Source of the DNA: a bacterium
GTDB lineage: Bacteria > Myxococcota > UBA727 > JAUIJE01
Direction: 5' to 3'
Assembly: GCA_030431455.1 (NCBI GenBank)
Contig: JAUIJE010000016.1
Coordinates: 124,001 to 188,000 of the forward strand
Length of the DNA: 64,000 bases
The notes below the pieces were generated by a model that searched no databases, was not told the DNA's origin, and worked only from the letters and a program-made list of their open reading frames with translations. This document shows positions 41,317-51,925 of the stretch, piece by piece. Made by a program: the position numbers and the translations under genes. Every line of letters begins with the position of its first letter. The first letter of the stretch is position 1.

Positions 41317-41931
41317 GTGAGCTTTAACAAGGAAGCCCGGACAGCGTTCGCCAACCGCATCATCGTGGTGTCGGACCTGTTCAATTTTCACTTCCGGGAC
41401 ACGCGCTTTTCGGGCGCGGCGATCCGCAAAGTGCTCGTGCAACCACAAAACCTCGACTCCACCGGCGGTGGCCGCATGGCCCGCGAATCCATCGTGCTCA
41501 AGCCGGTCTCCGACCACGCCGGCGGGGGCAACATCGTGGCCGGCTTTTTGGACATCGGGGCCAGCGAAGCCGAGCTGCGGACGTTCGGCGATCTCAAGAC
41601 CCGCCATCACCAACGGTTCGGCAACCTCACCTTCGACCTCGACGAGACCGAGTACGACGCGTTTTTGGCCCAAGCCAAGGCGTTCCTCGAGCGCGAGGAG
41701 TTCTCGGTGCGCGTCGCCGAGCCCGCCCCCGAGCCGGGCGCGCCCAGCGTGCGGGCCCAGGCGGCCCAGGTCTCGACCCCGGCGGCCCCGGCCCCCGCCC
41801 GCCCGGTGCGCAACATCGCCACCGGGACCGTGCCCGCCGACGACGGGCCCTCGCACCTCGTGGTGGCCCTGGCGTTTGTGTTCGGGCTCGTCGTGGGCTG
41901 CACGGTGACGTACATCATGATGCGGGGCTGA
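41317..41931 (+). CDS. Tail-anchored membrane protein, tandem paralogue A
   Basis: 204 residues. A soluble N-terminal domain (about 1-130), a Pro/Ala-rich linker and one C-terminal transmembrane helix (LVVALAFVFGLVVGCTVTYIMM), so the domain faces the cytoplasm. It shares with the next gene VVSDLFN, DTRFSG, DSTGGGRMARES, RHHQRFG and EYDAFLAQAKAFLE. I do not recognise the family. GTG 41317 has only a weak GGGG site. The two copies are 73 bases apart and probably co-transcribed. Confidence 0.72.
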   Translation: MSFNKEARTAFANRIIVVSDLFNFHFRDTRFSGAAIRKVLVQPQNLDSTGGGRMARESIVLKPVSDHAGGGNIVAGFLDIGASEAELRTFGDLKTRHHQRFGNLTFDLDETEYDAFLAQAKAFLEREEFSVRVAEPAPEPGAPSVRAQAAQVSTPAAPAPARPVRNIATGTVPADDGPSHLVVALAFVFGLVVGCTVTYIMMRG

Positions 41932-42004
41932 CCAGCCGGGACAGTCCTGTCCCGCGCGGGTCGTCGCGGGCGCGCTTGGTCTAGACTCTCGACGAGGAGG
42001 GCCG

Positions 42005-42556
42005 ATGAACCAAAACAGCCGGACCGAGTTTGCGTCGCGCGCGTTGCTGGTCAGCGACATCTTCAACGTGAAGTTCAAAAAGACGCGCTTTTCGGGGAGC
42101 ACCCCCCGGGTGGTGATGGTCGACGCCGAAGAAAAAGAGTCCACCGGCGGGGGCAAGATGGCCCGCGAATCGGTGCTCCTCGTGCCCGAGCGCGCGGCGC
42201 CGGGGGTGGCCAACATCGTGGTGGGCTTCATCGACGTCGGCACCAGCGCGGCCGAGCTGCGCAGTTACAATGCGCTGCTGGCCCGGCACCGCCAACGGTT
42301 CGGCGACATGGCCTTCGACATCAAGCAAGAGGAGTACGATGCCTTCGTCCAGCAAGCGAAGGCGTTCCTCGAGGCCGAGAAAATCACCGTGAACCTCGTC
42401 GACGCCAAGCCGGTGGACATGTCCGGCCCCAGCGCGGCCGCCCCGGTGGCGGCGCCGTCCAAGGGCAGCGTCGTGCCCGTGGTCATCGGGCTTGTCATCG
42501 GGCTCGCGGTGCTCGGCGGCATCGCCGCCTTTATGGTCATGAACAAAGGCGGCTGA
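42005..42556 (+). CDS. Tail-anchored membrane protein, tandem paralogue B
   Basis: 183 residues, same layout as its neighbour: cytoplasmic domain of about 135 residues, short Ala/Pro linker, and one C-terminal helix (VVPVVIGLVIGLAVLGGIAAF quoted to that point only in outline). Shared blocks are LLVSDIFN, KTRFSG, ESTGGGKMARES, RHRQRFG and EYDAFVQQAKAFLEAE. GAGGAGGG five bases before ATG 42005 is a strong ribosome site, better than that of copy A. Tail anchoring and tandem copies suggest a membrane-bound pair, perhaps a heterodimer. Function unknown. Confidence 0.75.
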   Translation: MNQNSRTEFASRALLVSDIFNVKFKKTRFSGSTPRVVMVDAEEKESTGGGKMARESVLLVPERAAPGVANIVVGFIDVGTSAAELRSYNALLARHRQRFGDMAFDIKQEEYDAFVQQAKAFLEAEKITVNLVDAKPVDMSGPSAAAPVAAPSKGSVVPVVIGLVIGLAVLGGIAAFMVMNKGG

Positions 42557-42561
42557 CCGCC

Positions 42562-43479
42562 TCACCCCCCGTGGGCGGCGCGCACCACCTCGGGCACCCG
42601 GCCGCGCACGGCCTCGACGTCGCGTTGGTGTTTGAGCAGGACCCCGAGGGTGGTGCGCACCGCGTCCTCGACCAGGCCGGTGGGGCACAACAGCGACAAG
42701 GCCCGGGTCCAGTCGATGACCTCCCCGATGCTCGGGGCCTTGAGCAGGTCGAGCCCCCGGATGTGTTGGGCCGCGAGGACCACTTGATGCCGCAGGGTCT
42801 CGTCGGTGTCGGGGGCCTTTTCGGCCACGATGCGTTCTTCGCGGGCCGCGTCGGGGAACGCGATGAAGAGGTGCAGACAGCGCCGGCGCAGCGGGTCGGA
42901 CAGCTCCCGCGCGCGGTTGGAGGTCAGCACCACGTGGGGGCGGACGGTCGCCGAGAGCGTGCCCACCTCGGGGATCGACACCTGAAACGCCGAGAGCAGC
43001 TCGAGCAAGAACGCTTCGAACTCTGGATCGGCCTTGTCGATCTCATCGACGAGGAGAACCACCGGCTGGGGCGACGTGATCGCTTCGAGCAACGGCCGGG
43101 GGAGCAAGAACCGGCGGTCAAAAAACTGCGCGCCCTCGTCCTGCAGCCGCGCGATGGCCCCGGCGAGGTCGGTGTCGGCGGTGAGGGCCGCGACCTTGTC
43201 GCGCAGAATCTGGGTAAACAGCATTTGTTTGCCGTAGTCCCACTCGTACAGGGCGCGCGACTCATCGATGCCTTCGTAGCATTGCAGCCGGATCAGACGC
43301 CGGGCGGTGGCTTGCGCCCAGGCCACCGCGAGCTCGGTCTTGCCCACCCCCGCGGGGCCCTCGACGAGGAGGGGCCGCTCGAGCTGTTCGGCGAGGTAGA
43401 CCGCGGTGGCGATGTCGACGTCGGAGATGTAGCCGGCGTCGTCGAGACGGTCGGCCACCGCTTGGACCGCGCTGTCCAC
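42562..43479 (-). CDS. MoxR-family AAA+ ATPase
   Basis: 305 residues. Walker A EGPAGVGKTE, Walker B VLLVDEIDKADPEFE, sensor 1 LTSNRARELSD and an arginine-finger-like RRRCLHL follow the order of MoxR/CoxD/NorQ-type AAA+ proteins, which act as chaperones inserting metals or assembling complexes, usually with a VWA-domain partner. No VWA gene is in the window. GTG 43479 starts two bases after the stop of the barrel-like gene, so it is co-transcribed with it. The strand ends convergently with the tail-anchored paralogue B. Confidence 0.9.
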   Translation of the reverse strand: MDSAVQAVADRLDDAGYISDVDIATAVYLAEQLERPLLVEGPAGVGKTELAVAWAQATARRLIRLQCYEGIDESRALYEWDYGKQMLFTQILRDKVAALTADTDLAGAIARLQDEGAQFFDRRFLLPRPLLEAITSPQPVVLLVDEIDKADPEFEAFLLELLSAFQVSIPEVGTLSATVRPHVVLTSNRARELSDPLRRRCLHLFIAFPDAAREERIVAEKAPDTDETLRHQVVLAAQHIRGLDLLKAPSIGEVIDWTRALSLLCPTGLVEDAVRTTLGVLLKHQRDVEAVRGRVPEVVRAAHGG

Positions 43480-43481
43480 GA

Positions 43482-44660
43482 TCAGAACCGCATGCGGAAG
43501 CCGAGCCCGATCTGTGAGTCCCCGGCGCTGTCGTGGCTGCCGGAGAGGGCAAAATCAATGTTGCTGCTCGGCTGGTACCGCAGGGAGACGCCGGCTTGGC
43601 TTCGTTCGGTTTGGAAGTTGTAGCCCGCGTCCGCGGCGAGGGAAAAGCCGTTGGTCGGCTTGGTCAACGACAGCTCGGTGTCGACGCGCTCGAGGCCCTG
43701 CTGGTTGAACTGCGCGGTGGTCTGCCAGTAGCCGTAGCTCGCCCCCGGCACGATGTCGTCGATGTCCCGGGGCTGTCGGCCGTTGCCGAGGCTGAGCTGG
43801 TGGCGGAGCACACCGGTGGCTTGGCCGTCGAGGGAATAGCCGAGCCCGGCCGAGAATTGTCCGACCCCTTGGTTGGGGTTGCCCACCCGCCCCTCGAGCG
43901 AGCCGCCGAGCTTGAAGTCGTTGAAGCCTTTGTCCCAGGTCGCCTCCGCCCGCGCGGTCACCGAGCGGTTGAAGAGTTGGGTCTTGAACTTGGGCTTGAG
44001 GCCGACGGACTTCAGCGCGTCGCTGCCCCCGAGGTAGGCGGTGGTGCCCACCGCGGTGGCCCCCGCCGCGAGCAGGCCGTAATAGGCGCCCGGGGAGTTG
44101 TCCTTGAGGTCGTTGGCCCAGCCCTTGGCCATGTCGCCGGCGAAGTCCCCGGCCCGGTCTCCGACGTGATCGCCCACTTCGTTGAGGGTCATGTTGTTGA
44201 TGTTGTCGAGCTGAATGCCCATGCCGGACAGGCGCGAACGGACCGCGTCGCCGAACTGGGGGGCGAGGGTGCCGAGGGGCATGTCGGCGACAAAATCCGC
44301 GGTGGCCGAGGTCAAGGCGCTCTTTTGGTCGTCGGACAGCGCGCCTTGGTGCGGGGTCTGGCCTTGGGCCATGCTCATCGCGTCCACGTTGAGGATGTCC
44401 TCGAGACGTCCCGAAAAACGCGAGGTCGCGTTGGCGAGCCGGCGCTGTTGCGGGTCTTGGGCGGTCGAGAACCGCACCGGCCCGTCTTCGAACATGTCGC
44501 GCTGGGAGAGGCGCTCGGGCTCGTTCTCGGTGCTCTTGCCGTCGGCCCCCTCGGTGGGCGCGTTGCCCGTCGCCTGTGGGGTCTGTTCGGTCCCGGCGGT
44601 GCCGCCGGTGCGGCCGGTGGAGGGGGGGACGGGGGAGGAGGTTTTGCCGACGCCAGTCAT
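43482..44660 (-). CDS. Barrel-like protein with disordered N-terminus (outer-membrane candidate)
   Basis: 392 residues. The first about 90 are Thr/Gly/Pro/Gln-rich and low in order. A middle helical part has amphipathic segments and a Gly/Ala helix (YYGLLAAGATAVGTTAYLGG). From about residue 215 there are alternating beta-strand-like segments with aromatic ends (RAEATWDKGF, GQFSAGLGYSLDG, YWQTTAQFNQQG), ending GLGFRMRF with a terminal Phe, as in outer-membrane barrels. No cleavable signal peptide is seen, which argues against a classic porin. It is paired with the MoxR ATPase and divergent from the OmpH-like gene. Confidence 0.6.
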   Translation of the reverse strand: MTGVGKTSSPVPPSTGRTGGTAGTEQTPQATGNAPTEGADGKSTENEPERLSQRDMFEDGPVRFSTAQDPQQRRLANATSRFSGRLEDILNVDAMSMAQGQTPHQGALSDDQKSALTSATADFVADMPLGTLAPQFGDAVRSRLSGMGIQLDNINNMTLNEVGDHVGDRAGDFAGDMAKGWANDLKDNSPGAYYGLLAAGATAVGTTAYLGGSDALKSVGLKPKFKTQLFNRSVTARAEATWDKGFNDFKLGGSLEGRVGNPNQGVGQFSAGLGYSLDGQATGVLRHQLSLGNGRQPRDIDDIVPGASYGYWQTTAQFNQQGLERVDTELSLTKPTNGFSLAADAGYNFQTERSQAGVSLRYQPSSNIDFALSGSHDSAGDSQIGLGFRMRF

Positions 44661-44715
44661 GTCCCAAGGGTAGCATGCTGGCAGCGCCGGGGGTGGTCTC
44701 GGGAAAGGGCCTGTC

Positions 44716-45099
44716 ATGACGATGATTTTGTGTGTGGATCCGGACCGGGTGCTCGACGAGAGCGCGGCGGGGGCGGCGGGCGCGACGGAGCTGCGGGCCG
44801 CCTTCGACGAGGCCAAAGCCACGTACGACAAGATGCGCCAGAGCGCCAAGCAGAGCCCGGGTCCGGCCCAGAAGGCCCTGCTCGACGAGCTCGGGGCGTA
44901 CGAGGCGGCCAGCCTGCAAAAGATCGAGGCCCGCCGCGAAGAGCTTCGCCGGGATCTGATGACCAAGGCCAAACAGGTCATCGAGGAGGTGCGCCAGGCG
45001 CGGGGGGCCAAGTATGTGCTCGACGCCCGGGTCGTGTTCGCTTGTCCCACCGACGACGACATCACCGCCGCGGTGATCGAAAAGCTCGACGCGGGGTGA
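44716..45099 (+). CDS. OmpH/Skp-like coiled-coil protein without signal peptide
   Basis: 127 residues. Long charged helices (ELRAAFDEAKATYDKM, LQKIEARREELRRDL) are followed by the conserved-looking end YVLDARVVFACPTDDDITAA and VIEKLDAG. The latter resembles the Skp/OmpH C-terminus, with its VLDKS...DITDEVIKKLN pattern. Skp is a periplasmic chaperone for outer-membrane proteins, but here the N-terminus MTMILCVDPDRVL is not a signal peptide, so the protein may be cytoplasmic or start further upstream. Divergent from the barrel-like protein gene, a possible client. Confidence 0.55.
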   Translation: MTMILCVDPDRVLDESAAGAAGATELRAAFDEAKATYDKMRQSAKQSPGPAQKALLDELGAYEAASLQKIEARREELRRDLMTKAKQVIEEVRQARGAKYVLDARVVFACPTDDDITAAVIEKLDAG

Positions 45100-45102
45100 T
45101 CC

Positions 45103-45127
45103 CGCGGGCCCCGGCGGCGGTTTTTTT
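45103..45127 (+). terminator. Candidate terminator after the OmpH/Skp-like gene
   Basis: GC-rich inverted sequence (CCGC ... GCGG) followed by TTTTTTT at 45121-45127, a few bases after the stop at 45099. The stem is imperfect. Confidence 0.45.
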
Positions 45128-45193
45128 GATTTGGCCCCAGGTGGCCCCTACGGTGGACACACCCCCGCACGGGACGTCACGAGGAGCCACGCG

Positions 45194-45442
45194 ATGTACA
45201 AGACCACCATCCCGCCGCACAAAGTTTCGTTCGCCCGCCGCATCGAGGGCCGCTTCGCCCTGATCGCGATCAGCGCGTTTGTGTTGCTCTCGGCCACGTT
45301 CGCGTTCGCCACCGTGTTCGGCGACGCCGATCAGATGGCGGTCGCGCCCCCAGACCCCGATGTGGCCCGGGCCGAGGCGGAACTCAAAGACTCCCTCGAC
45401 CGGCGCGTGCACTTGCACCTCAAGCGCCTGACCTCGGAGTAG
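45194..45442 (+). CDS. Small single-pass membrane protein
   Basis: 82 residues. A basic N-terminus (MYKTTIPPHKVSFARRIEGR), one transmembrane helix (FALIAISAFVLLSATFAFAT), then an acidic, helical periplasmic or cytoplasmic tail (ARAEAELKDSLDRRVHLHLK). The ribosome site GAGGAG at 45181-45186 supports this start. Function not recognised. Confidence 0.6.
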   Translation: MYKTTIPPHKVSFARRIEGRFALIAISAFVLLSATFAFATVFGDADQMAVAPPDPDVARAEAELKDSLDRRVHLHLKRLTSE

Positions 45443-45459
45443 CCCGCCGCGGGCGTGCC

Positions 45460-47826
45460 TCAGCGGAAAAAGATCCGGAAGCCCCGGGCGGGGTCGTGCC
45501 CGCGCACCTCGAACGCAAACCCGTCCCCTTCGATCTCGTCATTGCCGTCCAGTGTGACTGCACCCTCGGCGTCCACCTCGAGCCCGCCGAGCCCGGTGCC
45601 GTCGCCGCGCAGGTGGTACGAGGCCCCGCTCTCCTCGACAAAGTGGCCTGAGGCCCCGAGCCCCACGTAGACCACCCGGTCGCCCTCGGTGCTTTCGAGA
45701 CCGTCTATGCCGTCGACCCCGGGCAACAACGTCAGCGGTTGGTTGGCGGTGAGGGGCACGATGCCCCCCGCCCGCACAAACACCGGAATCTCCTCCAGGG
45801 GCGCGTCCACCGTGAACGTGCCCGGGCCCTCGAGCACCTCGCCGGTGAGCAGGCCGGCCCAGCGCCCGGCGGGCAGGGTGACGTCGCGTTGGCGGGCCCC
45901 GTCCTCGATGACCGGCGCCACCAACAACGCGGGGCCGAGCATGTATTCGTCGAGCCGCGGCCAGACCGCGTCGTCGTCGGGGAAGTGCACGCCGAGGGGC
46001 AACATCAGCCCCACCCCGCCTTGGGCCGCGCGCACCGCTTCGGCCCGCAGGTAGGGGTACAGGCGCGTGTGGAGGTTGGCGTAGCGCTTCCACAGCGCGG
46101 TGGTCTCCTCGTCGGAGCGCAGGTTGTGGTTGAAGCGCGCGTGGGTGCCGTGGTGGGTGCGCATCACCGGGCTGAACGCGCCGAACTCGGTCCAGCGGTA
46201 GAACAGCTCTTTGGTCGCCGGGGGGTTGGTGTTGGATTGGTAGCCGGCGATGTCGTGGGCGAAGAACAAGTAGCCTGACGCGCCGAGGCCGAGCCCGATG
46301 GGGATGACGGTGGGCAAGCCGTCGTCGACGTCAAAGCTGGTGCGCTGGTCGCCGGCCCACACCACCTGGGTGACCGCCTGCGAGAACAGATGGCCCGAGC
46401 GCGCGTAGATCACGACCTCGTCGCGCAAGCCCGCCTCGTCGACGACCTCCTGGTTGATGCGCTGCCACTCGACGGGGTAGCGGTTGTGCCACAGCGCGGG
46501 ATCGTCACCAGAGTGCAGCTGGGCCCGGGTCACCGGCATCCACTCGCCGTAGTCGGCCATCCAGCCGCGCGCGCCGCGCTCGAGCAGCATGTGCAGGTAG
46601 CCTTTGACCCAGTCGACGGCGTCGGGGTTGGTGAGGTCGACCAGGGCGGTGTCGGAAAAGCCCGCGTCGGGCCCGGCGAACAGCCAAGGGCCGCCGTCGT
46701 CGTCGAGGACCACGTATTGTTCGGCCAGGGCTTCGTCGAAGATGTCGGCGGTCTCGACCACGAAGGTGTTGAAGTAGAGCTGGTGCATGATGCCGAGGTC
46801 GCGCAGGTCGGCGGTGAGCCCTTCGTAGTCGGTGTAGAGGTCGTCTTGGAAGTTCCAGTCGGGCTCGAGGCGGTAGTTGTCGCCCACGTCCTCGCCGCCT
46901 TTCCAGTCCTCGCTCCAGATCGCAGAGCTGGCGATGCCCTCGTCGCGCAAGAACTGCGCAAACTCCAGCACAGCGTCGGAGCCGAAGATCTGATCGTTCC
47001 AGGGAGCGAGCATCCAGGGGGCGGGGAGCGCGGGGCGGCCCACAAAATCGGTGAGCATGCGCAGGGCGTCGAGGGGATCCTGTCCAAAAAAGACATGCAG
47101 TTTGATTTGGCCGTCCCAGCTCTCGACGGTGAGCCGGTCGGGATCGGTGGCGCACACGTCGAACACCGAGTACGCGGTGGTCTCGAGCACAAAGCCGATG
47201 CCCTGCTCGGTGACGCCCGCGGGGATGGGGATGTGGGTGGTGTGCCGGCGGCCCACGATCTGCCAGAGGTCGGGGAGCTCGTCGGTGTCGACCTTGCCGA
47301 TGCCCTGTTCGGACACCCACAGGGGGACGCGCTGGCCCATGTGGTCGACGTCGTGGGACTGGGCGCCAAAGCCGGCGAGGTGTTTGAAGCTGCAGTCGAG
47401 GGACAAGGTGGCGCGGTTGTGGTCGGCGTCGTCCGAGGTCGCGGTGAGCACGACGTGTTGGTGGCCGGCCGACGTGATCGTGACCTGACCGTGGGGGGCG
47501 TCGCCGTCCGCGAGAGCGATGTCCAGGTTGGTCGAGGTCACCGCGGTGACCGCGGCGGCGTCGGGGTAGGCGAACTCGCCGTCCGGCCGCTCGAGGATGT
47601 CGAACATGCCGAACTGGTTGTCGTAGGTCGCGTCCGCGGACCGAAACCCCGCGCTGGCCAGATCGACGGTGAGCGCGACGTCCCGGCGCACGGTCAGCGT
47701 GGTGTCCTCGACCACCGCGTGAACCCCGCCGAGGGAGGCTTCGGCCGGCGGCGGGCAGCCGGTGGCCAAGGACAGAAGAGCGCCAAGGACCAGCCCGCGG
47801 CCGGTCACGCAAGTGTCACAACCCAT
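45460..47826 (-). CDS. Secreted glycoside hydrolase family 31 lipoprotein
   Basis: 788 residues. Signal peptide with lipobox-like LATGC, then a beta-sandwich domain and a GH31 TIM barrel. The nucleophile region GWMADYGEWMP has the catalytic Asp. The acid/base and substrate-loop region WAGDQRTSFDVDDGLPT comes next, followed by FFAHDIAGYQ and a C-terminal beta domain. The MADxGEW and WxGDQ forms resemble the YihQ/alpha-glucosidase subgroup. The sulfonate-binding Trp expected in sulfoquinovosidases is not obvious in the NYRLEPDWNF segment, so I do not assign sulfoquinovose. Probably releases alpha-linked sugars at the cell surface. Confidence 0.9.
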   Translation of the reverse strand: MGCDTCVTGRGLVLGALLSLATGCPPPAEASLGGVHAVVEDTTLTVRRDVALTVDLASAGFRSADATYDNQFGMFDILERPDGEFAYPDAAAVTAVTSTNLDIALADGDAPHGQVTITSAGHQHVVLTATSDDADHNRATLSLDCSFKHLAGFGAQSHDVDHMGQRVPLWVSEQGIGKVDTDELPDLWQIVGRRHTTHIPIPAGVTEQGIGFVLETTAYSVFDVCATDPDRLTVESWDGQIKLHVFFGQDPLDALRMLTDFVGRPALPAPWMLAPWNDQIFGSDAVLEFAQFLRDEGIASSAIWSEDWKGGEDVGDNYRLEPDWNFQDDLYTDYEGLTADLRDLGIMHQLYFNTFVVETADIFDEALAEQYVVLDDDGGPWLFAGPDAGFSDTALVDLTNPDAVDWVKGYLHMLLERGARGWMADYGEWMPVTRAQLHSGDDPALWHNRYPVEWQRINQEVVDEAGLRDEVVIYARSGHLFSQAVTQVVWAGDQRTSFDVDDGLPTVIPIGLGLGASGYLFFAHDIAGYQSNTNPPATKELFYRWTEFGAFSPVMRTHHGTHARFNHNLRSDEETTALWKRYANLHTRLYPYLRAEAVRAAQGGVGLMLPLGVHFPDDDAVWPRLDEYMLGPALLVAPVIEDGARQRDVTLPAGRWAGLLTGEVLEGPGTFTVDAPLEEIPVFVRAGGIVPLTANQPLTLLPGVDGIDGLESTEGDRVVYVGLGASGHFVEESGASYHLRGDGTGLGGLEVDAEGAVTLDGNDEIEGDGFAFEVRGHDPARGFRIFFR

Positions 47827-47875
47827 GACGGGGTTGTAGGGGCCCGGGTGCCGGGCAGCAAGACGGGCAGGACCG

Positions 47876-47881
47876 TTGACA
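47876..47881 (+). promoter_or_regulatory. Perfect TTGACA -35-like hexamer upstream of gap
   Basis: TTGACA lies 49 bases before the gap start codon. No good -10 follows at 16-18 bases (CAGCGT at 17), so this is a weak promoter call. Confidence 0.25.
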
Positions 47882-47929
47882 GTGCGTCTTGATGGGGTCA
47901 GCGTCCGCGCCATCAGGAGACAACAAGAA

Positions 47930-48952
<1,023 letters not shown>

Positions 48953-48967
48953 GCGACGAGGGAAGAC

Positions 48968-50173
48968 ATGACCATTCGTTGGATCGATGACGACGATTTT
49001 GTCGTCGAGAAAAGGCGCGTCTTTTGCCGGGTGGACTTCAACTGCCCGCTCGACGACGACGGCAACGTCAGCGACGACACCCGGGTGGTTCGTGCCTTGC
49101 CCACCATCAAGCTGCTGCTCAAGAAAGGCGCGCGGTTGATCCTCGCGTCCCACCTCGGGCGGCCCAACGGCAAGGTCAAACCCAGCCTGTCGCTGGCCCC
49201 GGTGGCCGAGGTCCTGCAGAAACATTTGTGGGAGGCGAACATCCAGGACGAGATCACCTTCACCGACGACTGTGTCGGGGACGGCGTGCGGTTGTTGGCC
49301 AAAGACCTCAAGCCTGGGGGCGTGCTTCTCCTCGAGAACACCCGCTTTCACTCCGGCGAAAAAAAGAACGACGAAGGCTTCTCCAAACAGCTCGCCGAGT
49401 CGTGTGACGTGTTCGTCAACGACGCCTTTGGGGCCGCCCACCGCGCCCACGCGTCCACCGCGGGCATCGCCGCGCACGTCACGGACAAGGCCGGCGGACT
49501 CTTGCTGCGGCAAGAGGTCGACGCCCTGTCCCGTTTGCTTCGTGACCCCGCGCGGCCCTACGTGGCCATCCTCGGGGGGGCCAAGGTGTCGGACAAGCTC
49601 GCGGTGCTCGACAACCTCATGAAGCGGGTCGACACCATCATCGTCGGCGGGGCCATGGCCTACACGTTCTTGAAGGCCAAGGGCGAAGCGGTGGGCCATA
49701 GCCGGGTCGAAGAGGACCGCATCGCCATCGCCAAGAGCATCCTCGCCAACGCCGAGCAGCGGGGGGTGGTTCTGATGCTCCCCACCGACCACGTCGCGGC
49801 CAAAGGATTTTCCGCCGACGCGCCGAGCCGCGTGGTCGGGCCGAACGGCTTCGACGGGGACGAGATGGGCCTCGACATCGGGCCCGCCACCCGCGACGCG
49901 TACGCCACCGCGATCCGCGCGGCCAAGACCATCTTCTGGAACGGCCCGATGGGCGTGTTTGAGTGGGACAAGTTCTCGGCTGGGACCATGGGGGTGATGC
50001 AGGCCGTGGCCGGCGCGGACGGGTACTCCGTCGTCGGGGGCGGCGACTCCGTGGCCGCGGTGAACAAAGGGGGCATGGCCGATTCCATCTCCCACGTGTC
50101 CACCGGGGGCGGGGCGAGCCTCGAGTTCTTGGAAGGCAAAACCTTGCCCGGCTTGGCCGCCCTCGAGGGCTGA
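48968..50173 (+). CDS. pgk: Phosphoglycerate kinase
   Basis: 401 residues, normal length. Substrate-binding segments [30 protein letters not shown] and DDCVGDGVR appear in the N-domain. The nucleotide-binding C-domain shows [14 protein letters not shown] and the final [11 protein letters not shown]...[13 protein letters not shown]. It transfers phosphate from 1,3-bisphosphoglycerate to ADP. Co-transcribed with gap. Convergent with an inverted lipoprotein gene that separates it from tpiA. Confidence 0.98.
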   Translation: MTIRWIDDDDFVVEKRRVFCRVDFNCPLDDDGNVSDDTRVVRALPTIKLLLKKGARLILASHLGRPNGKVKPSLSLAPVAEVLQKHLWEANIQDEITFTDDCVGDGVRLLAKDLKPGGVLLLENTRFHSGEKKNDEGFSKQLAESCDVFVNDAFGAAHRAHASTAGIAAHVTDKAGGLLLRQEVDALSRLLRDPARPYVAILGGAKVSDKLAVLDNLMKRVDTIIVGGAMAYTFLKAKGEAVGHSRVEEDRIAIAKSILANAEQRGVVLMLPTDHVAAKGFSADAPSRVVGPNGFDGDEMGLDIGPATRDAYATAIRAAKTIFWNGPMGVFEWDKFSAGTMGVMQAVAGADGYSVVGGGDSVAAVNKGGMADSISHVSTGGGASLEFLEGKTLPGLAALEG

Positions 50174-50181
50174 GCGGTTCG

Positions 50182-51036
50182 CTACCGGGGGCCATCCCCG
50201 GGGAGGGTGTCGAGCTTGTCCGGCGGAGGAGCGGGTGGGGGCGCCGGGGCCGCGGGGGCCGGGCCGCGGTTGGCGATCGCCCGCTGTCCGGTGGTGCGCA
50301 TGCCGTCGGCGAAGAGGGGCAGCACCGCCTGCAGGTAGAACGTTTGGTGTTCGGCCACCGACGTGGTCACCCCGTAGAACATCTCGGACACGTAGCCCAC
50401 GGATCGCTCCGTGACATGCTCGAACTCTTTCTGGGCGACCGGAACCAGCCCCTGGACGTCGAACACGGGCTCGACCCCGGCGGGTCCTTGACGACGGCGT
50501 TGATTCACCTCCGCGGCGGGAATGTCGAACACCTGCACGCTGAACGTCACCACCTCGTCATAGGTGATGGGAACAATGGCATTGTAGAGGCCGAAGGCGT
50601 ACAGCGGCGGAAAGAGCAGCCCGAAGACCGCCCCCACGCAGGAGAGCCGTTGCCACAGCGCGTTGGAGTCGATGACCCGGTGATCGAGGACGGTGGTCCG
50701 CGCCACCAGGATGTTGTCGGGGGGCGAGGGCGGAATGTCACTGGTGCCCAAAAGCCCGTCAGCGGCGAGGCTGCGGAGCACCATCTTGTGGAGGGCCCGG
50801 CGGTTCTCTTGCTTGGCCAAGAACGGCTTTTCTTGCCAGGTTTTGGTGACCGTGACCTGGCCCATGGGGATGGTCTGGTGGCGGGTTTCAAGTTCGGCCA
50901 CCTCGCTGATGGGTTCGACGTAGATGGGGGTGGTGCCCGCCAGCTGAGCCGCCCGGGGCTCATCCGGCAACTGCACATTCATGCTGTGGCAAGCCGATGA
51001 GATCGCCACCACGAACAGAATCAAGCCGCGCGTCAT
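50182..51036 (-). CDS. Lipoprotein of unknown function between pgk and tpiA
   Basis: 284 residues. Signal peptide with lipobox ISSAC. The mature part includes QLAGTTPIYVEPISEVAELETRH (quoted in part), a central hydrophobic segment CVGAVFGLLFPPLYAFGLYN that could insert in a membrane, YDEVVTFSVQVFD, and a Pro/Ala-rich C-terminus. I do not recognise the family. GGAGGAA seven bases before ATG 51036 sets the start. It lies on the opposite strand inside the gap-pgk-tpiA series and is divergent from tpiA by 63 bases. Confidence 0.72.
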   Translation of the reverse strand: MTRGLILFVVAISSACHSMNVQLPDEPRAAQLAGTTPIYVEPISEVAELETRHQTIPMGQVTVTKTWQEKPFLAKQENRRALHKMVLRSLAADGLLGTSDIPPSPPDNILVARTTVLDHRVIDSNALWQRLSCVGAVFGLLFPPLYAFGLYNAIVPITYDEVVTFSVQVFDIPAAEVNQRRRQGPAGVEPVFDVQGLVPVAQKEFEHVTERSVGYVSEMFYGVTTSVAEHQTFYLQAVLPLFADGMRTTGQRAIANRGPAPAAPAPPPAPPPDKLDTLPGDGPR

Positions 51037-51099
51037 GTCGAAGTTCCTCCCGATGCGCGGTTCGCATGGTGCTAGGGTCCGGTCAACGAGGAGGCAGCG

Positions 51100-51852
<753 letters not shown>

Positions 51853-51925
51853 CCGTCTCGATCCGCGTCGACCCCAGCGGCGCACGACGTGGGTGACTAC
51901 GCTGGGCGCAGCCCCAGGAGCACCC

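Noticed and set aside
38915-41320. 801-residue open frame antisense to aconitase
   Set aside because: Complete aconitase motifs lie on the minus strand. The antisense product has no domain and is a composition artefact.
45460-47826. Sulfoquinovosidase assignment for the GH31 gene
   Set aside because: The expected sulfonate-binding Trp is not evident, so the substrate is left open.
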